A stretch of DNA of 58,649 nt, from assembly GCA_035764935.1 (NCBI GenBank), contig DASTYK010000093.1:1-58649 (forward strand), written 5' to 3'. The notes beneath the pieces are model-generated. The model made no database searches and had not been told where the DNA came from. It worked only from the letters and a program-made list of their open reading frames with translations. The position numbers were made by a program, and so were the translations under genes. This document shows, in pieces, positions 43,084 to 52,447 of the stretch (position 1 is its first letter; each line of letters starts with the position of its first letter). The DNA comes from Longimicrobiales bacterium. GTDB lineage: Bacteria; Gemmatimonadota; Gemmatimonadetes; Longimicrobiales; RSA9.

Positions 43084-44238
43084 TCAGGGATGGACCTCGT
43101 CCTCGATGAACCGCTCGAGTTCGTGGGCGTTCGCCTCGGCATCGCGTTCGCCCAGCTCCATCACTTCCTGCAGGTACAGCGGGTTGAACATCAGCATCGC
43201 GAGGATGTCGGGGGAGCGCGTCTCGCGCGTGCCGAGCCCTCGCGTCATGAAGCGGAACGCCCACGGCAGGTCGAGCTCGTGCCCCGCGGCCATGCGAGCG
43301 AGGTCCTGGCTCGGCCGGATCGTGAGGATGCGGATCGGGCGCAGGCCGTTGCGTTCTTCGGGCGGCAGCTTCACGAGCAGCGAATTGAGCCGCTCGAGCC
43401 GCATGACGTCCTGGTCGATCAGATCGAGAAACACGGAGTTCAGCAGCAGACCGAGCACCTGCGCGGGCGGCGGGTAACCGGTGACCACCGGCGCATCCAC
43501 CTCCTGCTGCGCACGATCGTAACGCGTCGAGATCGCGAGCACGCGGTCCGCGCCGAGGTGCAGCGCAGGGGACAGCGGGGCGGACAGACGCATGCCGCCG
43601 TCGCCGTACCAGTGTGCGCCGACCGCAGGATCCTGGATCTCGACGGCAGGGAAGAACAGCGGCAGCGCCGCAGACGCCATGATGTGATCGATCCGCAGCT
43701 TGGTCTGCACCGCCCGGCGGTTCGGCCGCGTCCAGGGCGCGATGTCGCGCCCCTGCACCCACACGACCGACTGGCTTGTCGTGTACGACGCCGTGACGAT
43801 CGCGACCGACTTCAGGGCGCCCCGCTCCAGGTTGTAGTCGACGCCGCTGAGCACGCCCTCCTGCGTGACCATCACCTCCTCGAGCAGCTCGCGCAGCGGC
43901 GTCGTATCCAGCAGTCCCTGCACGCGCGCCACGCCCTGGCCACCGCCGGACGTCAGGCGGGAACCCCAGCGAAACGCACTCCACGCGATGGACCACGGCG
44001 CCACGCGGAAGACGTCCTCCACCTGGAGCTCGCTCCAGAGGCCCCGCAGCTCCTCGACCGACTGGGCGAAGGTCCCGAACCGGGAGGCCAGCTTGGCGGC
44101 ATTGACGGCGCCCGCGGACACGCCGGTCAGGATCGGCAGGTCCAGCTCGGGATAGCGGCGGGCGATCCATGACAGCACACCCACCTGGTAGGCACCCCGG
44201 GCGCCGCCGCCGGTCAGGACGAGTCCGATCTCAGCCAT
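43084..44238 (-). CDS. Patatin-like phospholipase
   Basis: 384 residues. Oxyanion loop LTGGGARGAYQ (9-18), nucleophile G-V-S41-A-G, and catalytic Asp in YGDGGMRL near 211 give the patatin Ser-Asp dyad. No signal peptide, so cytoplasmic or membrane-peripheral; expected to hydrolyse acyl chains of phospholipids. The C-terminal ~120 residues are helical. Convergent with the P1 peptidase (15 bp gap) and divergent from the TPR protein. Confidence 0.9.
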   Translation of the reverse strand: MAEIGLVLTGGGARGAYQVGVLSWIARRYPELDLPILTGVSAGAVNAAKLASRFGTFAQSVEELRGLWSELQVEDVFRVAPWSIAWSAFRWGSRLTSGGGQGVARVQGLLDTTPLRELLEEVMVTQEGVLSGVDYNLERGALKSVAIVTASYTTSQSVVWVQGRDIAPWTRPNRRAVQTKLRIDHIMASAALPLFFPAVEIQDPAVGAHWYGDGGMRLSAPLSPALHLGADRVLAISTRYDRAQQEVDAPVVTGYPPPAQVLGLLLNSVFLDLIDQDVMRLERLNSLLVKLPPEERNGLRPIRILTIRPSQDLARMAAGHELDLPWAFRFMTRGLGTRETRSPDILAMLMFNPLYLQEVMELGERDAEANAHELERFIEDEVHP

Positions 44239-44423
44239 TGCATCAGGTTAGTACCGGAATACGTCGCGCGGCCAGCCCGCGGGGTGCCATCCCGTAGCCT
44301 GGGCGTACCATCCCGCTTTTCCGTGCGTCACACACAAGAGACAACCGCAGCCGGCCTGATGCCGTCATAGCTCATTGTGGGCAGACGTTTTATCGTTGAT
44401 TCATGCATCCCCCGGAAGACCCG

Positions 44424-46769
44424 ATGGACTTCCTCAGCGAGCTGAAGCGCAGGCGAGTCGTCCGAGTAGGCATTGCCTACGCGGCGGCGGTGTTCGTCGT
44501 GCTCCAGGCGGCCGACCTGGTCTTCGAGGCACTCGATGTCGGGCCGGGTGTGTTTCGCGTGCTCGTCATCGGCTGTCTTGGCGGGTTCCCGGTCGCGCTC
44601 ATCCTCGGGTGGCTCGTCGACGTAACGCCGGATGGCATCCGCCTGACCGCCCGGCGCGGCGAGCCGGGGCGCCTGCTCGCGCGCGTGCCGCGCTGGGCGG
44701 TGTTCGCGCCGGTCGGCGCCTTGCTGCTGAGCGCAGTTGCGTTCGCGGTCGTCGTGCGTACACCGGGGACGGCGAGCGCAGTGAAGCCCGGTGCCGAAGT
44801 GCTGGCGGTGATGCCCTTCACGGTGATCGGCTCGGCGGGCCTGACGAGCGAGGGCTTTGTCGACCTGCTTTCGCGCAACCTGGATGGCGTCGGCGGCATT
44901 CGCACGGTCGATCCGCGTACGGTGCTGTACCGCTGGGAGCAGCGCCCCGAGGACTCGGCGCTCGACCCGGACGGGACGGCGATCGAGATCGGTCGCAGTG
45001 TTCGAGCCGGTTCCGTACTGACGGGAAGTGTGACCGTCCTCCTGGACAAGGAGGTCTCGATCAGCGCCGAGGTCCGACCCGTCGACGGTGACAGCACCCT
45101 GCTGGCGAGCGTCCAGGTGACCGGCAGCGCCGATCACGTTCTCGACCTCGTCGATTCGCTGAGCGTCGCACTGCTGCGCGGTCTGTGGGGCACGTCGTCG
45201 GCGCGCGCGCTGCCGCGCACGGACGTGCGTGCGATCACGAGCGGCAATCTCGATGCGATTCGTGCGTTCCTGCGCGGCGAGCAGCACTACCGCGCGTCGG
45301 CGTGGGACAGCGCGATGGTGTGGTTCGCGCAGGCGGTCGCCGAGGACTCGATGTTCCCGCTGGCACACTACCGCCTGGCAATGACCGCGGGCTGGCGCGG
45401 TGGCGGTCCTGCGACGTCGGCCTCGGCTGCGTCCACCCGCCTCGCCCTGCATTTTTCCGATCGCCTGCCTCCGCGCGAGCAGGTGCTCGTGCGCATCATG
45501 GGCATGCGAGCGGACGGCGACGCGGCAATGGCGCGCGACACGCTGCGTGCATACCTGCAGACCTACCCTGATGATGCCGAGGCCTGGTTCCTTCTCGCCG
45601 ACGACGAGTACCACGCCTCGCATGAGTCGATTGCGCCGCTGCGCAAACGGCCGGAGGAGACGCTGGTGCTGTTCGACCGCGTGTTCGGCCTGGATCCGAG
45701 CTTCACGCCCGCGCTGATCCACCCGCTGGAGATCGCGTTCCGCTCCGGCAATGCGGCACTGGTGGAGCAGTATGTCTCGCGCGTGCGTGCGGTCGCGCCG
45801 GAGAGCAATGGCGCGCAGCTGTACTCCGATGCTGCGGATGCACTGCAGACGCACGAGCCGGCCGCACTCGGAGCGCTGCTCGCCCGCATCGTTGCTACAT
45901 CCGACAGCGCGGCGGCCGATCTCGGTACCCAGGCTGCGCAGGCCGTGCGCGCCCCGGTGCTCGCGGCGGTGATCGGCCTGTCGCCGGATGAGCGCAGCGA
46001 CGCACTCGCCACGTTCCGCGCCACGCTCGGCGGCACACATCGCGACGCTGCTGCCGCGATGCTCGCGCACATCGAGATCGCGCACGGCAGAATCGACGCC
46101 GCGCGCGTGCTGCTGGCGCCACTGGCCCGCGACGCGACGACAGCGCCCCTGCATGTTCACCCGCTGGAGCGGCTCGGCGTCTATGTGGGGGTCGCCGACA
46201 CGACGACCGCTGCAGGGCGTCTGGTGGAGCTCGAGCCGGCGCAGCTGGACGTTCTGCGCATGATCGCTGCGATCGATCGTCGTGATGCCGCTGGCGTCCA
46301 GCGCGCGGCGCAGAGCATCGCGGCCGCCGCGACCGACAGCCTCTGGCGCACGATCGCCGACGCAGGCTACGGCTTTGCCGCAGCCCTGGGTGGCGAGACG
46401 ATCGCGGGGCTCGCACAGGTGCAGGCCACTCTGCCACGGCACCGGTATGCGGCAGGATCCGTGTTCGACGCGCTCTGGTTCAGGTGGGTCGAGCTGCTGG
46501 CGGAGGAGCCGCAGACGCGCGACCGCGCCATCGAGCTGCTGCTGACGAGGTGGCCGGGCGAGCCCGCGCTGGAGCTGCAACGGCAGTACGTGCTGGGCCG
46601 CGCACTGGAAGCGAAGAGTGACTTCGGCAACGCGCGAATCGCCTACACGCGCTTCATTACGGCCGCCGGTGAGCCGGGCGACCTCAGCGGCCCGATGCGT
46701 GTGCGTGCAGAGCACGCCCGCGATGCGCTCGCCCGCTTCGGCTCACTGAGACCGTCCACGACCGGCTGA
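44424..46769 (+). CDS. TPR-repeat membrane protein (TolB/adenylate-cyclase-associated type)
   Basis: 781 residues. The N-terminus MDFLSELKRRRVVRVGIAYA with two membrane helices (~19-40 and 45-65) and WLVDVTPDGIRLT is a module common in Gemmatimonadota regulators. A third helix lies near 95-115, then a TolB-N-like domain (LAVMPFTVIG... VLTGSVTV) and a series of helical TPR-like repeats from ~285 to the end. No kinase, cyclase or DNA-binding domain is seen. ATG 44424 is preferred because GGAAG lies 5 nt upstream; an ATG at 44403 is in frame. Stop abuts the convergent gene in TGATCA. Confidence 0.75.
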   Translation: MDFLSELKRRRVVRVGIAYAAAVFVVLQAADLVFEALDVGPGVFRVLVIGCLGGFPVALILGWLVDVTPDGIRLTARRGEPGRLLARVPRWAVFAPVGALLLSAVAFAVVVRTPGTASAVKPGAEVLAVMPFTVIGSAGLTSEGFVDLLSRNLDGVGGIRTVDPRTVLYRWEQRPEDSALDPDGTAIEIGRSVRAGSVLTGSVTVLLDKEVSISAEVRPVDGDSTLLASVQVTGSADHVLDLVDSLSVALLRGLWGTSSARALPRTDVRAITSGNLDAIRAFLRGEQHYRASAWDSAMVWFAQAVAEDSMFPLAHYRLAMTAGWRGGGPATSASAASTRLALHFSDRLPPREQVLVRIMGMRADGDAAMARDTLRAYLQTYPDDAEAWFLLADDEYHASHESIAPLRKRPEETLVLFDRVFGLDPSFTPALIHPLEIAFRSGNAALVEQYVSRVRAVAPESNGAQLYSDAADALQTHEPAALGALLARIVATSDSAAADLGTQAAQAVRAPVLAAVIGLSPDERSDALATFRATLGGTHRDAAAAMLAHIEIAHGRIDAARVLLAPLARDATTAPLHVHPLERLGVYVGVADTTTAAGRLVELEPAQLDVLRMIAAIDRRDAAGVQRAAQSIAAAATDSLWRTIADAGYGFAAALGGETIAGLAQVQATLPRHRYAAGSVFDALWFRWVELLAEEPQTRDRAIELLLTRWPGEPALELQRQYVLGRALEAKSDFGNARIAYTRFITAAGEPGDLSGPMRVRAEHARDALARFGSLRPSTTG

Positions 46770-47999
46770 TCATTCCCGCAGCCAGGGCGCGAGCACAGCC
46801 GCATCGCCGCTGATGTCGGGCGCCGGTTCGATGCCGAGCAGCCGGGCGAGGAACGGATGGATGTGCACGTTCTCGAACGCCGGGATCCGTCCCGCCGCAC
46901 GCACGTCCGGTCCGCTCGCCAGGAAGATTGCGCCCATGCCGGGCGTGCCCGGCGGCCAGCCGTGTGCTCCGTGCGGCGGCACCGGCATGCGCGCGCGTCC
47001 GATCTGCCAGTACGGCTCCGCGACCAGCACCAGGTCGCCCATCCTGGGATCGTTCCACCTCCACTCGTCCGGCAGCTCGTCTCGCTCGTAGACCGCCACG
47101 TGCGGCACGGATTCGAGTGCGGCCCGCATCGAATCCATCCTCGTGGTGTCACCATCCAGGTAGAGAAACGCGAAGGGGCCGTGCGTGGCAAAACGCAGCC
47201 CGATCGTATCGACGTGCTCCGCGAGGAACACCGCGTCGCGGGTATCCGCCATGCCGTGATCCGAAACGACGACGTAATTGATGTCGCTGGCAAACGGAAG
47301 TTCACGTGCTCCATGGATCAGCCGGTGCACCATGGAATCGGCGCGAGCGACAGCTGCGTTCGCCTGCGGTGACGAAGGCCCGTACCGGCTGCCCGCGTCG
47401 TCCGTCATCTCGAAGTACAGCGTCAGCAGCCGGGGTCGCTCCGCATCGGGCAGCCGCAGCCAGGAGAGCACGGTATCCACCCGCGCCTCGTCCGGCATGC
47501 CGGCATCGAAGCGCTTCCAGTACGTCGGGCGCACGCCCGCGACGTCCGCTTCGCTTCCGATCCAGAACATCGTGCCGGTGCGCAGGCCCTGTCGCTGTGC
47601 AGTGACCCAGATCGGCTCGCCGCGATACCACGTCCCATCCTCGACCGCGGCGCGGCTGGCGGGCGAGTACCACGCGTCACGCGCAGGGTCGTAGAAGGTA
47701 TTCGCGACGATGCCGTGCTCTCCCGGGTACAGCCCGGTCGCGATCGAGTAATGGTTGGGGAACGTCTTCGCGGGCTGCAGCGGGATCAGCGAGTCGGCGC
47801 GGATGCCGGCACCGGCGAGGGAGTCCAGAGTCGGCGTGAGGCCGCGATCCAGGTAGTCGCTGCGAAAGCCGTCGAAGGAGATCAGGACCAGGTAGCGGTC
47901 GGCCGGCCGGGACTGCGTCGGAGGTTGGCCACTCGCGCAGGCACCGAGCAACAGCAGCGCCGCCGCGAACACTGCCCTGCGGCGGGCAGACTCGTGCAT
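46770..47999 (-). CDS. NPP-type nucleotide pyrophosphatase/phosphodiesterase lipoprotein
   Basis: 409 residues of the alkaline-phosphatase superfamily. Lipobox LLGA-C21; metal Asp in SFDGFRSDYL (D43); catalytic Thr79 in AKTFPNHYSIATGLYPGEHG; further metal ligands in FEMTDDAGSRYGP and VVVSDHGMAD. The late GAHGWPP and NVHIHPFLARLLGI are conserved endings. It likely hydrolyses phosphodiester or pyrophosphate bonds of nucleotides or lipids outside the inner membrane. Confidence 0.9.
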   Translation of the reverse strand: MHESARRRAVFAAALLLLGACASGQPPTQSRPADRYLVLISFDGFRSDYLDRGLTPTLDSLAGAGIRADSLIPLQPAKTFPNHYSIATGLYPGEHGIVANTFYDPARDAWYSPASRAAVEDGTWYRGEPIWVTAQRQGLRTGTMFWIGSEADVAGVRPTYWKRFDAGMPDEARVDTVLSWLRLPDAERPRLLTLYFEMTDDAGSRYGPSSPQANAAVARADSMVHRLIHGARELPFASDINYVVVSDHGMADTRDAVFLAEHVDTIGLRFATHGPFAFLYLDGDTTRMDSMRAALESVPHVAVYERDELPDEWRWNDPRMGDLVLVAEPYWQIGRARMPVPPHGAHGWPPGTPGMGAIFLASGPDVRAAGRIPAFENVHIHPFLARLLGIEPAPDISGDAAVLAPWLRE

Positions 48000-48096
48000 C
48001 AGGAACTCCGGAATCAGGTTTGCGTCGGGGTCGAAGGTAAGTAAACTCCACGCCGTCGCACAGTACGAACGGGCACCCTGTCTTCAGACGGAGCAC

Positions 48097-48732
48097 ATGG
48101 AAGCGATCGACGCACTCTTCGCAGGTCCGTGGGGACCGGTGCTCATCTTCGTGCTGCGCATCTTCGACGTCTCGCTGTCGACCCTGCGCATCCTGCTGTC
48201 GGTGCGCAACCAGCGCGTCATGGTGCCGATCATCGGGTTCTTCGAGGTGCTCATCTGGATCTTTGCCGTGGGCAGTGCGATCCGGAACCTGGAAAGCATC
48301 TGGCACGTGCTCGGCTACGCCGGCGGCTTCGCGATGGGCAACATCGTGGGACTCTGGATCGAGGGGAAGCTCGCGATCGGCCTGGCCACGCTGCGCATCA
48401 TCTCGCGCGCCGGCGGTGTCGAGCTCGCCGAGGCCCTGCGCGACCGGGGGTACGGCGTGACGGAGTTCTTCGGACAGGGCCGGGAAGGCCGTGTCGAGAT
48501 CGTCTACACGGCGGTCGCGCGCCGTGAGATACCGCGCGTGCTCGACGAGGTCGCCCGCTGGGATCCGGACGCATTCGTCACGGTCGAGGAGCCGCGCGAG
48601 ATCCGCCGCGGCTGGATGCAGTCCACGCCGAGGCAGCGACTCGCCCCCGGTCTGCTCGGCGGCAAGTGGGTCCCGCGACCGATCCACCCCACGCGGCGCG
48701 ATCGCGAAGGGCCCCGCACCGAGGAGAAGTAA
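48097..48732 (+). CDS. UPF0316-like membrane protein (DUF5698 plus DUF2179)
   Basis: 211 residues. Three N-terminal helices with IFVLRIFDVSLSTLRILLSVR, then FFEVLIWIFAVGSAIRNL and a Gly-rich AGGFAMGNIVGLWIEGKLAIG, the hallmark of UPF0316. A C-terminal cytoplasmic domain (YGVTEFFGQGREGRVEIVYTAV) corresponds to DUF2179, a possible ligand-binding module. Function unknown. A basic tail (QRLAPGLLGGKWVPRP...) extends it. Start ATG with GGAG 4 nt before. It converges on serA with 6 bp between. Confidence 0.87.
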   Translation: MEAIDALFAGPWGPVLIFVLRIFDVSLSTLRILLSVRNQRVMVPIIGFFEVLIWIFAVGSAIRNLESIWHVLGYAGGFAMGNIVGLWIEGKLAIGLATLRIISRAGGVELAEALRDRGYGVTEFFGQGREGRVEIVYTAVARREIPRVLDEVARWDPDAFVTVEEPREIRRGWMQSTPRQRLAPGLLGGKWVPRPIHPTRRDREGPRTEEK

Positions 48733-48738
48733 CCGCCC

Positions 48739-50334
48739 TCAGCTCAGCTCGACCTGCCGTGCGTCGATGACGTCGGGCAGCTCGCGCAGCGTGTCCATCA
48801 CCTCGTCCGGGATGCGGCCGTCCACGCTCACCGCGGCCAACGCTTCGCCGCCGGCCTGCAGCCGCGCCTGGTGATACTCCGCGATGTTGATCGACGCGCT
48901 CCCGAGAACGGTGCCGACCCGGCCGATCACGCCGGGCACGTCCTGGTTGCGGATGACGAGCAGGGAGCCGCTCGGGTGCACCACCACGCGGAACCGATCG
49001 ATGCGCACGATGCGCGGATGCCGGCCGGCAACGAGCGCACCCGCGGCGCGCACCTCCGCGTCGCCCTTGCCGAGACGCACCTCGATGAACTCCTCGTCGC
49101 TGCCATGCGTGCCGACCCGCGTGCGTTCAATCCGTATGCCGCGCGACTCGGCCAGGTGGATCGCGTTCACGAGATTCACGGCGCTCGAGCCCACGACGTC
49201 GCGCAGCACACCCGCGATCGCGGCGCACGTGAGCGGCCTCATCGCCGCCTCGTTCGGGCCGCCGTAACGCACGGCAATGCGCGTGACCGGCTCGTTCGCC
49301 AGCATCGCCGCGAGTCGACCGAGGCGCTCGGACAGGTCGAGCAGCGGACGCAGCCGCCTCATCTCTTCACCGCCGATCGCCGGCGCATTCACGGCACTGG
49401 TCATGTCGTTGTCGACCAGGGCACGCCGCACGCCGTCGCTGATCTCGACCGCGACGCTGTGCTGCGCCTCGGCCGTCTGCGCGCCCAGGTGCGGCGTCAG
49501 GACGACGTTCGGCAGCGAGCGAAACGGATGGTCCGCAGGCAGCGGTTCCTCCGCGAAGACGTCCAGCGCGGCGCCCGCGATGACGCCGTTGCGCAGCGCG
49601 CCGGCCAGCTCGTCCTCCTGGATGACTTCGCCCCGGGCCGCGTTGACGATGACCGCCGTGGGCTTCATGCGTGCCAGCTCGTGTGCCCCGATCAGACCGT
49701 GCGTCGCTTCGGTGAGCGGCACATGCAGCGAGATCACGTCGGCCTGCTCGATCACGTCGTCGAAGGAGACACGCTCGACGTCGAGCTCCAGCGCACGCTC
49801 CTCGGAGAGATACGGATCACTGACGATGACATGCATGCCGAACGCACGCGCACGCCGCGCGACTTCGCCGCCGATCCGCCCCGCGCCGATCAGGCCGAGC
49901 GTTTTTCCGTACAGCTCGAACCCTGCAAAGCTCTTCCGGTCCCACTCGCCCGCTCGCATCGACCGGTCCGCAGCCGGGATGCGACGCGCCAGTGAGAGCA
50001 GCAGCGCAAAGGTCAGCTCCGCGGCCGACAGCGTGTTGCCGGACGGGGCGTTCAGCACCGCAATGCCGCGCTCCGTCGCAGCGCCGACATCGATGTTATC
50101 GACGCCGACCCCCGCACGGCCGATCACGCGCAGGCGATTCGCGTACTGCAGCGAATCGCGGGTGATACGGGTCGAGCTGCGCACGATCACTGCGTCACAC
50201 GGCTCGATTGCGCGCGCAAGCTCATCGCCCTTCAGACCGCTCGTCTGGATCAGCTCGAATCGGTTGTCGCGCGACAGCGGGGCGAGACCCTCGGCCGACA
50301 TGTTGTCGGCAATCAGGACACGGTAGCGGGGCAT
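48739..50334 (-). CDS. serA: D-3-phosphoglycerate dehydrogenase
   Basis: 531 residues, the long (type I) form. N-terminal substrate domain with VIVRSSTRITRD; NAD motif GLIGAGRIGGEVARRA; catalytic Arg/Glu/His regions NAARGEVIQEDELAGAL and LTPHLGAQTAEAQ; an intervening ASB-like domain (~320-450); and a C-terminal ACT domain (LLVIRNQDVPGVIGRVGTVLG) for likely serine feedback. First step of serine synthesis. It is last in the order serB-serC-serA and is separated from serC by an intrinsic terminator, so its expression may be set apart. Confidence 0.95.
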   Translation of the reverse strand: MPRYRVLIADNMSAEGLAPLSRDNRFELIQTSGLKGDELARAIEPCDAVIVRSSTRITRDSLQYANRLRVIGRAGVGVDNIDVGAATERGIAVLNAPSGNTLSAAELTFALLLSLARRIPAADRSMRAGEWDRKSFAGFELYGKTLGLIGAGRIGGEVARRARAFGMHVIVSDPYLSEERALELDVERVSFDDVIEQADVISLHVPLTEATHGLIGAHELARMKPTAVIVNAARGEVIQEDELAGALRNGVIAGAALDVFAEEPLPADHPFRSLPNVVLTPHLGAQTAEAQHSVAVEISDGVRRALVDNDMTSAVNAPAIGGEEMRRLRPLLDLSERLGRLAAMLANEPVTRIAVRYGGPNEAAMRPLTCAAIAGVLRDVVGSSAVNLVNAIHLAESRGIRIERTRVGTHGSDEEFIEVRLGKGDAEVRAAGALVAGRHPRIVRIDRFRVVVHPSGSLLVIRNQDVPGVIGRVGTVLGSASINIAEYHQARLQAGGEALAAVSVDGRIPDEVMDTLRELPDVIDARQVELS

Positions 50335-50363
50335 GTGGATCCGGCAGGTATCTATGTGAACAG

Positions 50364-50407
50364 AAAAACGGCGGGAGCCCGGCACAGCCTGCGCCGGGCT
50401 CCCGCCG
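50364..50407 (-). terminator. Rho-independent terminator between serC-like gene and serA
   Basis: A perfect 15-bp stem (50369-50383 with 50393-50407; loop 9 nt) is followed on the minus strand by TTTTT (50368-50364). It starts 8 nt after the aminotransferase stop and ends 30 nt before the serA start. As a complete terminator inside the gene series, it would separate or attenuate serA. Confidence 0.87.
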
Positions 50408-50414
50408 CGTTGAT

Positions 50415-51518
50415 TCAGGAGCCGAACACGTCCGTCAGCGCGTCCAGCAGGTTCTCCGTCTCCTCGACCGTGTGGTCGCCCATCGTGCCGATCCGGATCG
50501 AGTTCTCCTTCATCTTGCCGTAACCCGTGGCCATGATGTAACCGCGCTCCTTGAGCGCCGCGCAGGCCTTCGCGCCGGTCCAGGGCTCGGGCACCATGAT
50601 CGTCGTCGTTGTCGGCGAGCGGTACCCGGCGGGTGCCAGGATCCGCAGGTTGACCCCGCGATCGTTCATCTCCTGCACCCACGCGTAGACACGATCGGCC
50701 ATCGCCTGGTGGCGGTCCCACCGTGCCTCGTTGGTTTCCGCACGCATCGCCTCGAGCTGCACTTCCAGCGCGTACAGCAGGGACACCGCGGGGGTGTTCG
50801 GCGTCTGGTTCTTCTGGATGTTGCGCTCGAACTCGTGGAAGTCGAAGTAGACACCCCGGTCCATCTTGCGGCTGGCACGCTCCAGGACGTTCTTCTGCGC
50901 AACGCCGAACGCCAGGCCGGGAGGCAGAGCGAAGCACTTCTGCGAGCCCGTGAGCACGAAGTCGAGCTTCCAGTCGTCCGTGTACACGGGCGCGCCACCG
51001 AGGCCGCTGACACTGTCGACCAGCAGCACGACGTCGCCTGCGTCGCGCACGACGTCCGAGATCTCCCGGATCGGGTTGAGCACGCCCGTCGACGTCTCCG
51101 AATGCACCACCGTGACCGCGTCATAGATGCCGCGCTGCAGTGCGCCCGCCACCATCTCCGGCGTGTGTGCCTCGCCCCACGGCACCTCGAGCGGGTCCGC
51201 CTGGAGTCCGGTCGAAACCGTGATCTTGTAGAAGCGCTCGCTGAACGCACCGTTCACCAGCGCGAGCACCTTCCGGCGCGCGCCGTTGCGGACGGCACCT
51301 TCCATGAGACCGGTCGCCGACGACGCCGAGAGGTAGACTGGCCGGTCCGTCTGGAACACGTACTTCAGCCCCGGCTGGATCCGGGCGATCATCTGCTCCA
51401 TCTCTGCGACGCGGTGGCCGATCATCGGACGCGTCATCGCCTGCAGCACCTCCGGCCGGACCTCGGTCGGTCCGGGAAGGAAGAAGCGGCCGAAATCCTG
51501 CCTGACCTCTGTTTTCAT
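50415..51518 (-). CDS. serC: Class V aminotransferase, probable phosphoserine/serine aminotransferase
   Basis: 367 residues, PLP-dependent fold I of the alanine-glyoxylate/serine-pyruvate aminotransferase type. FLPGPTEVRPEVLQAM at the start, SETSTGVLNPI for substrate, VDSVSGLGG with the PLP-contacting Asp, and the Schiff-base Lys in LTGSQKCFALPPGLAF. Standard SerC proteins look different; the position between serB-like and serA genes argues that this enzyme makes phosphoserine from 3-phosphohydroxypyruvate. Start overlaps serB by 4 bp. Confidence 0.85.
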   Translation of the reverse strand: MKTEVRQDFGRFFLPGPTEVRPEVLQAMTRPMIGHRVAEMEQMIARIQPGLKYVFQTDRPVYLSASSATGLMEGAVRNGARRKVLALVNGAFSERFYKITVSTGLQADPLEVPWGEAHTPEMVAGALQRGIYDAVTVVHSETSTGVLNPIREISDVVRDAGDVVLLVDSVSGLGGAPVYTDDWKLDFVLTGSQKCFALPPGLAFGVAQKNVLERASRKMDRGVYFDFHEFERNIQKNQTPNTPAVSLLYALEVQLEAMRAETNEARWDRHQAMADRVYAWVQEMNDRGVNLRILAPAGYRSPTTTTIMVPEPWTGAKACAALKERGYIMATGYGKMKENSIRIGTMGDHTVEETENLLDALTDVFGS

Positions 51519-52273
51519 TCCGGGTTTCTCGCGTACGGCAGATAGGATCTGTACTCGGGCTCGAGCAGCTCGAGACCCTTCTCGAAGAGCGCACGGTTGA
51601 ACGCGCGCCGCGGAGGATGCCCGCCCAGGGCGAGGGGCAGCACCGGCGCCAGGCTGGGCGAACGGACCACCACGTCCGCCTCGGCGGTCACGGCCGGGCG
51701 ATCGACCACACCCGCGTACGCGACGAACACGTCCGCTGCGTCCGCGGCTTCCAGGTCCGTCGCGCCGTCTCCGACCATCATGAACGAACCGCCGACCTCA
51801 CTGCGCCATACGCGCAGCAGCTCGCGCTTGCCGTACGCCCACGTCAGCGGCGAGGCCACGTCGAAGTCGTCGTACTCACCCTTTTCGTCGAACGTGACAT
51901 CCACGGCCGCAACAGCGCGCGCCGGCAGGCCGAGCTCGTCCGCCATTGCCTCCACCGCCGCGCGGATACCCGCGCTCATGATGCGCACCTGCACGCCCTC
52001 GTCCAGCAGGGCACGCACGGTCTCGCGGGCGTCGGGGACCAGGTTGTCGATGTAGATCTGCTTCAGCGCCTCGACATCACCGCGCGTCGGCTGCACCAGC
52101 GCCAGCCGGCGGCTGTACACTTCCTCCATCGGAACCTCACCGCGCATGACTGCCTCGGTGAGATCACGGACGGATGCGCCATGTCGCCGCGCCAGCTCCT
52201 CGATACCCTCAACAGCGGACAACGTCGAGTCACAATCGAAAACAACGGTGCCGACCCGCAGCAGGCGCCTCAC
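51515..52273 (-). CDS. serB: HAD-family phosphoserine phosphatase-like protein
   Basis: 252 residues. HAD motif I is D13-C-D15-S-T (VFDCDSTLS), motif II Ser in RIMSAGIRAA, Lys in GKRELL, and motif IV MVGDGATDLEA. The cap EGIEELARRHG and MRGEVPMEE match SerB. It removes phosphate from phosphoserine, the last step of the pathway. A C-terminal extension (~205-252, PPRRAFNRALFEKGLELLEP) is longer than usual. GTG start. Head of the serine cluster; the 174 bp upstream hold no clear promoter. Confidence 0.87.
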   Translation of the reverse strand: MRRLLRVGTVVFDCDSTLSAVEGIEELARRHGASVRDLTEAVMRGEVPMEEVYSRRLALVQPTRGDVEALKQIYIDNLVPDARETVRALLDEGVQVRIMSAGIRAAVEAMADELGLPARAVAAVDVTFDEKGEYDDFDVASPLTWAYGKRELLRVWRSEVGGSFMMVGDGATDLEAADAADVFVAYAGVVDRPAVTAEADVVVRSPSLAPVLPLALGGHPPRRAFNRALFEKGLELLEPEYRSYLPYARNPE

Positions 52274-52447
52274 TGCTCAACGCCTCCCGCCGACGGCCGC
52301 ACCGCCTGCGTCACAGTCAGATTCATGGGCGGTATGTTGGGCTCAGGCCGACCCCGCGGCAAGGTGCAGGACCCGCGTGTCGACCTCTGTTACATCGAAC
52401 GCGGGCACGACTGACGCCACGGCCGACGTCGGGACGTTGCTCGCCGC

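Noticed and set aside
44328-46715. 795-codon open frame opposite the TPR gene
   Set aside because: Shadow of a helical-repeat gene with biased codon use; no domain, signal or ribosome site.
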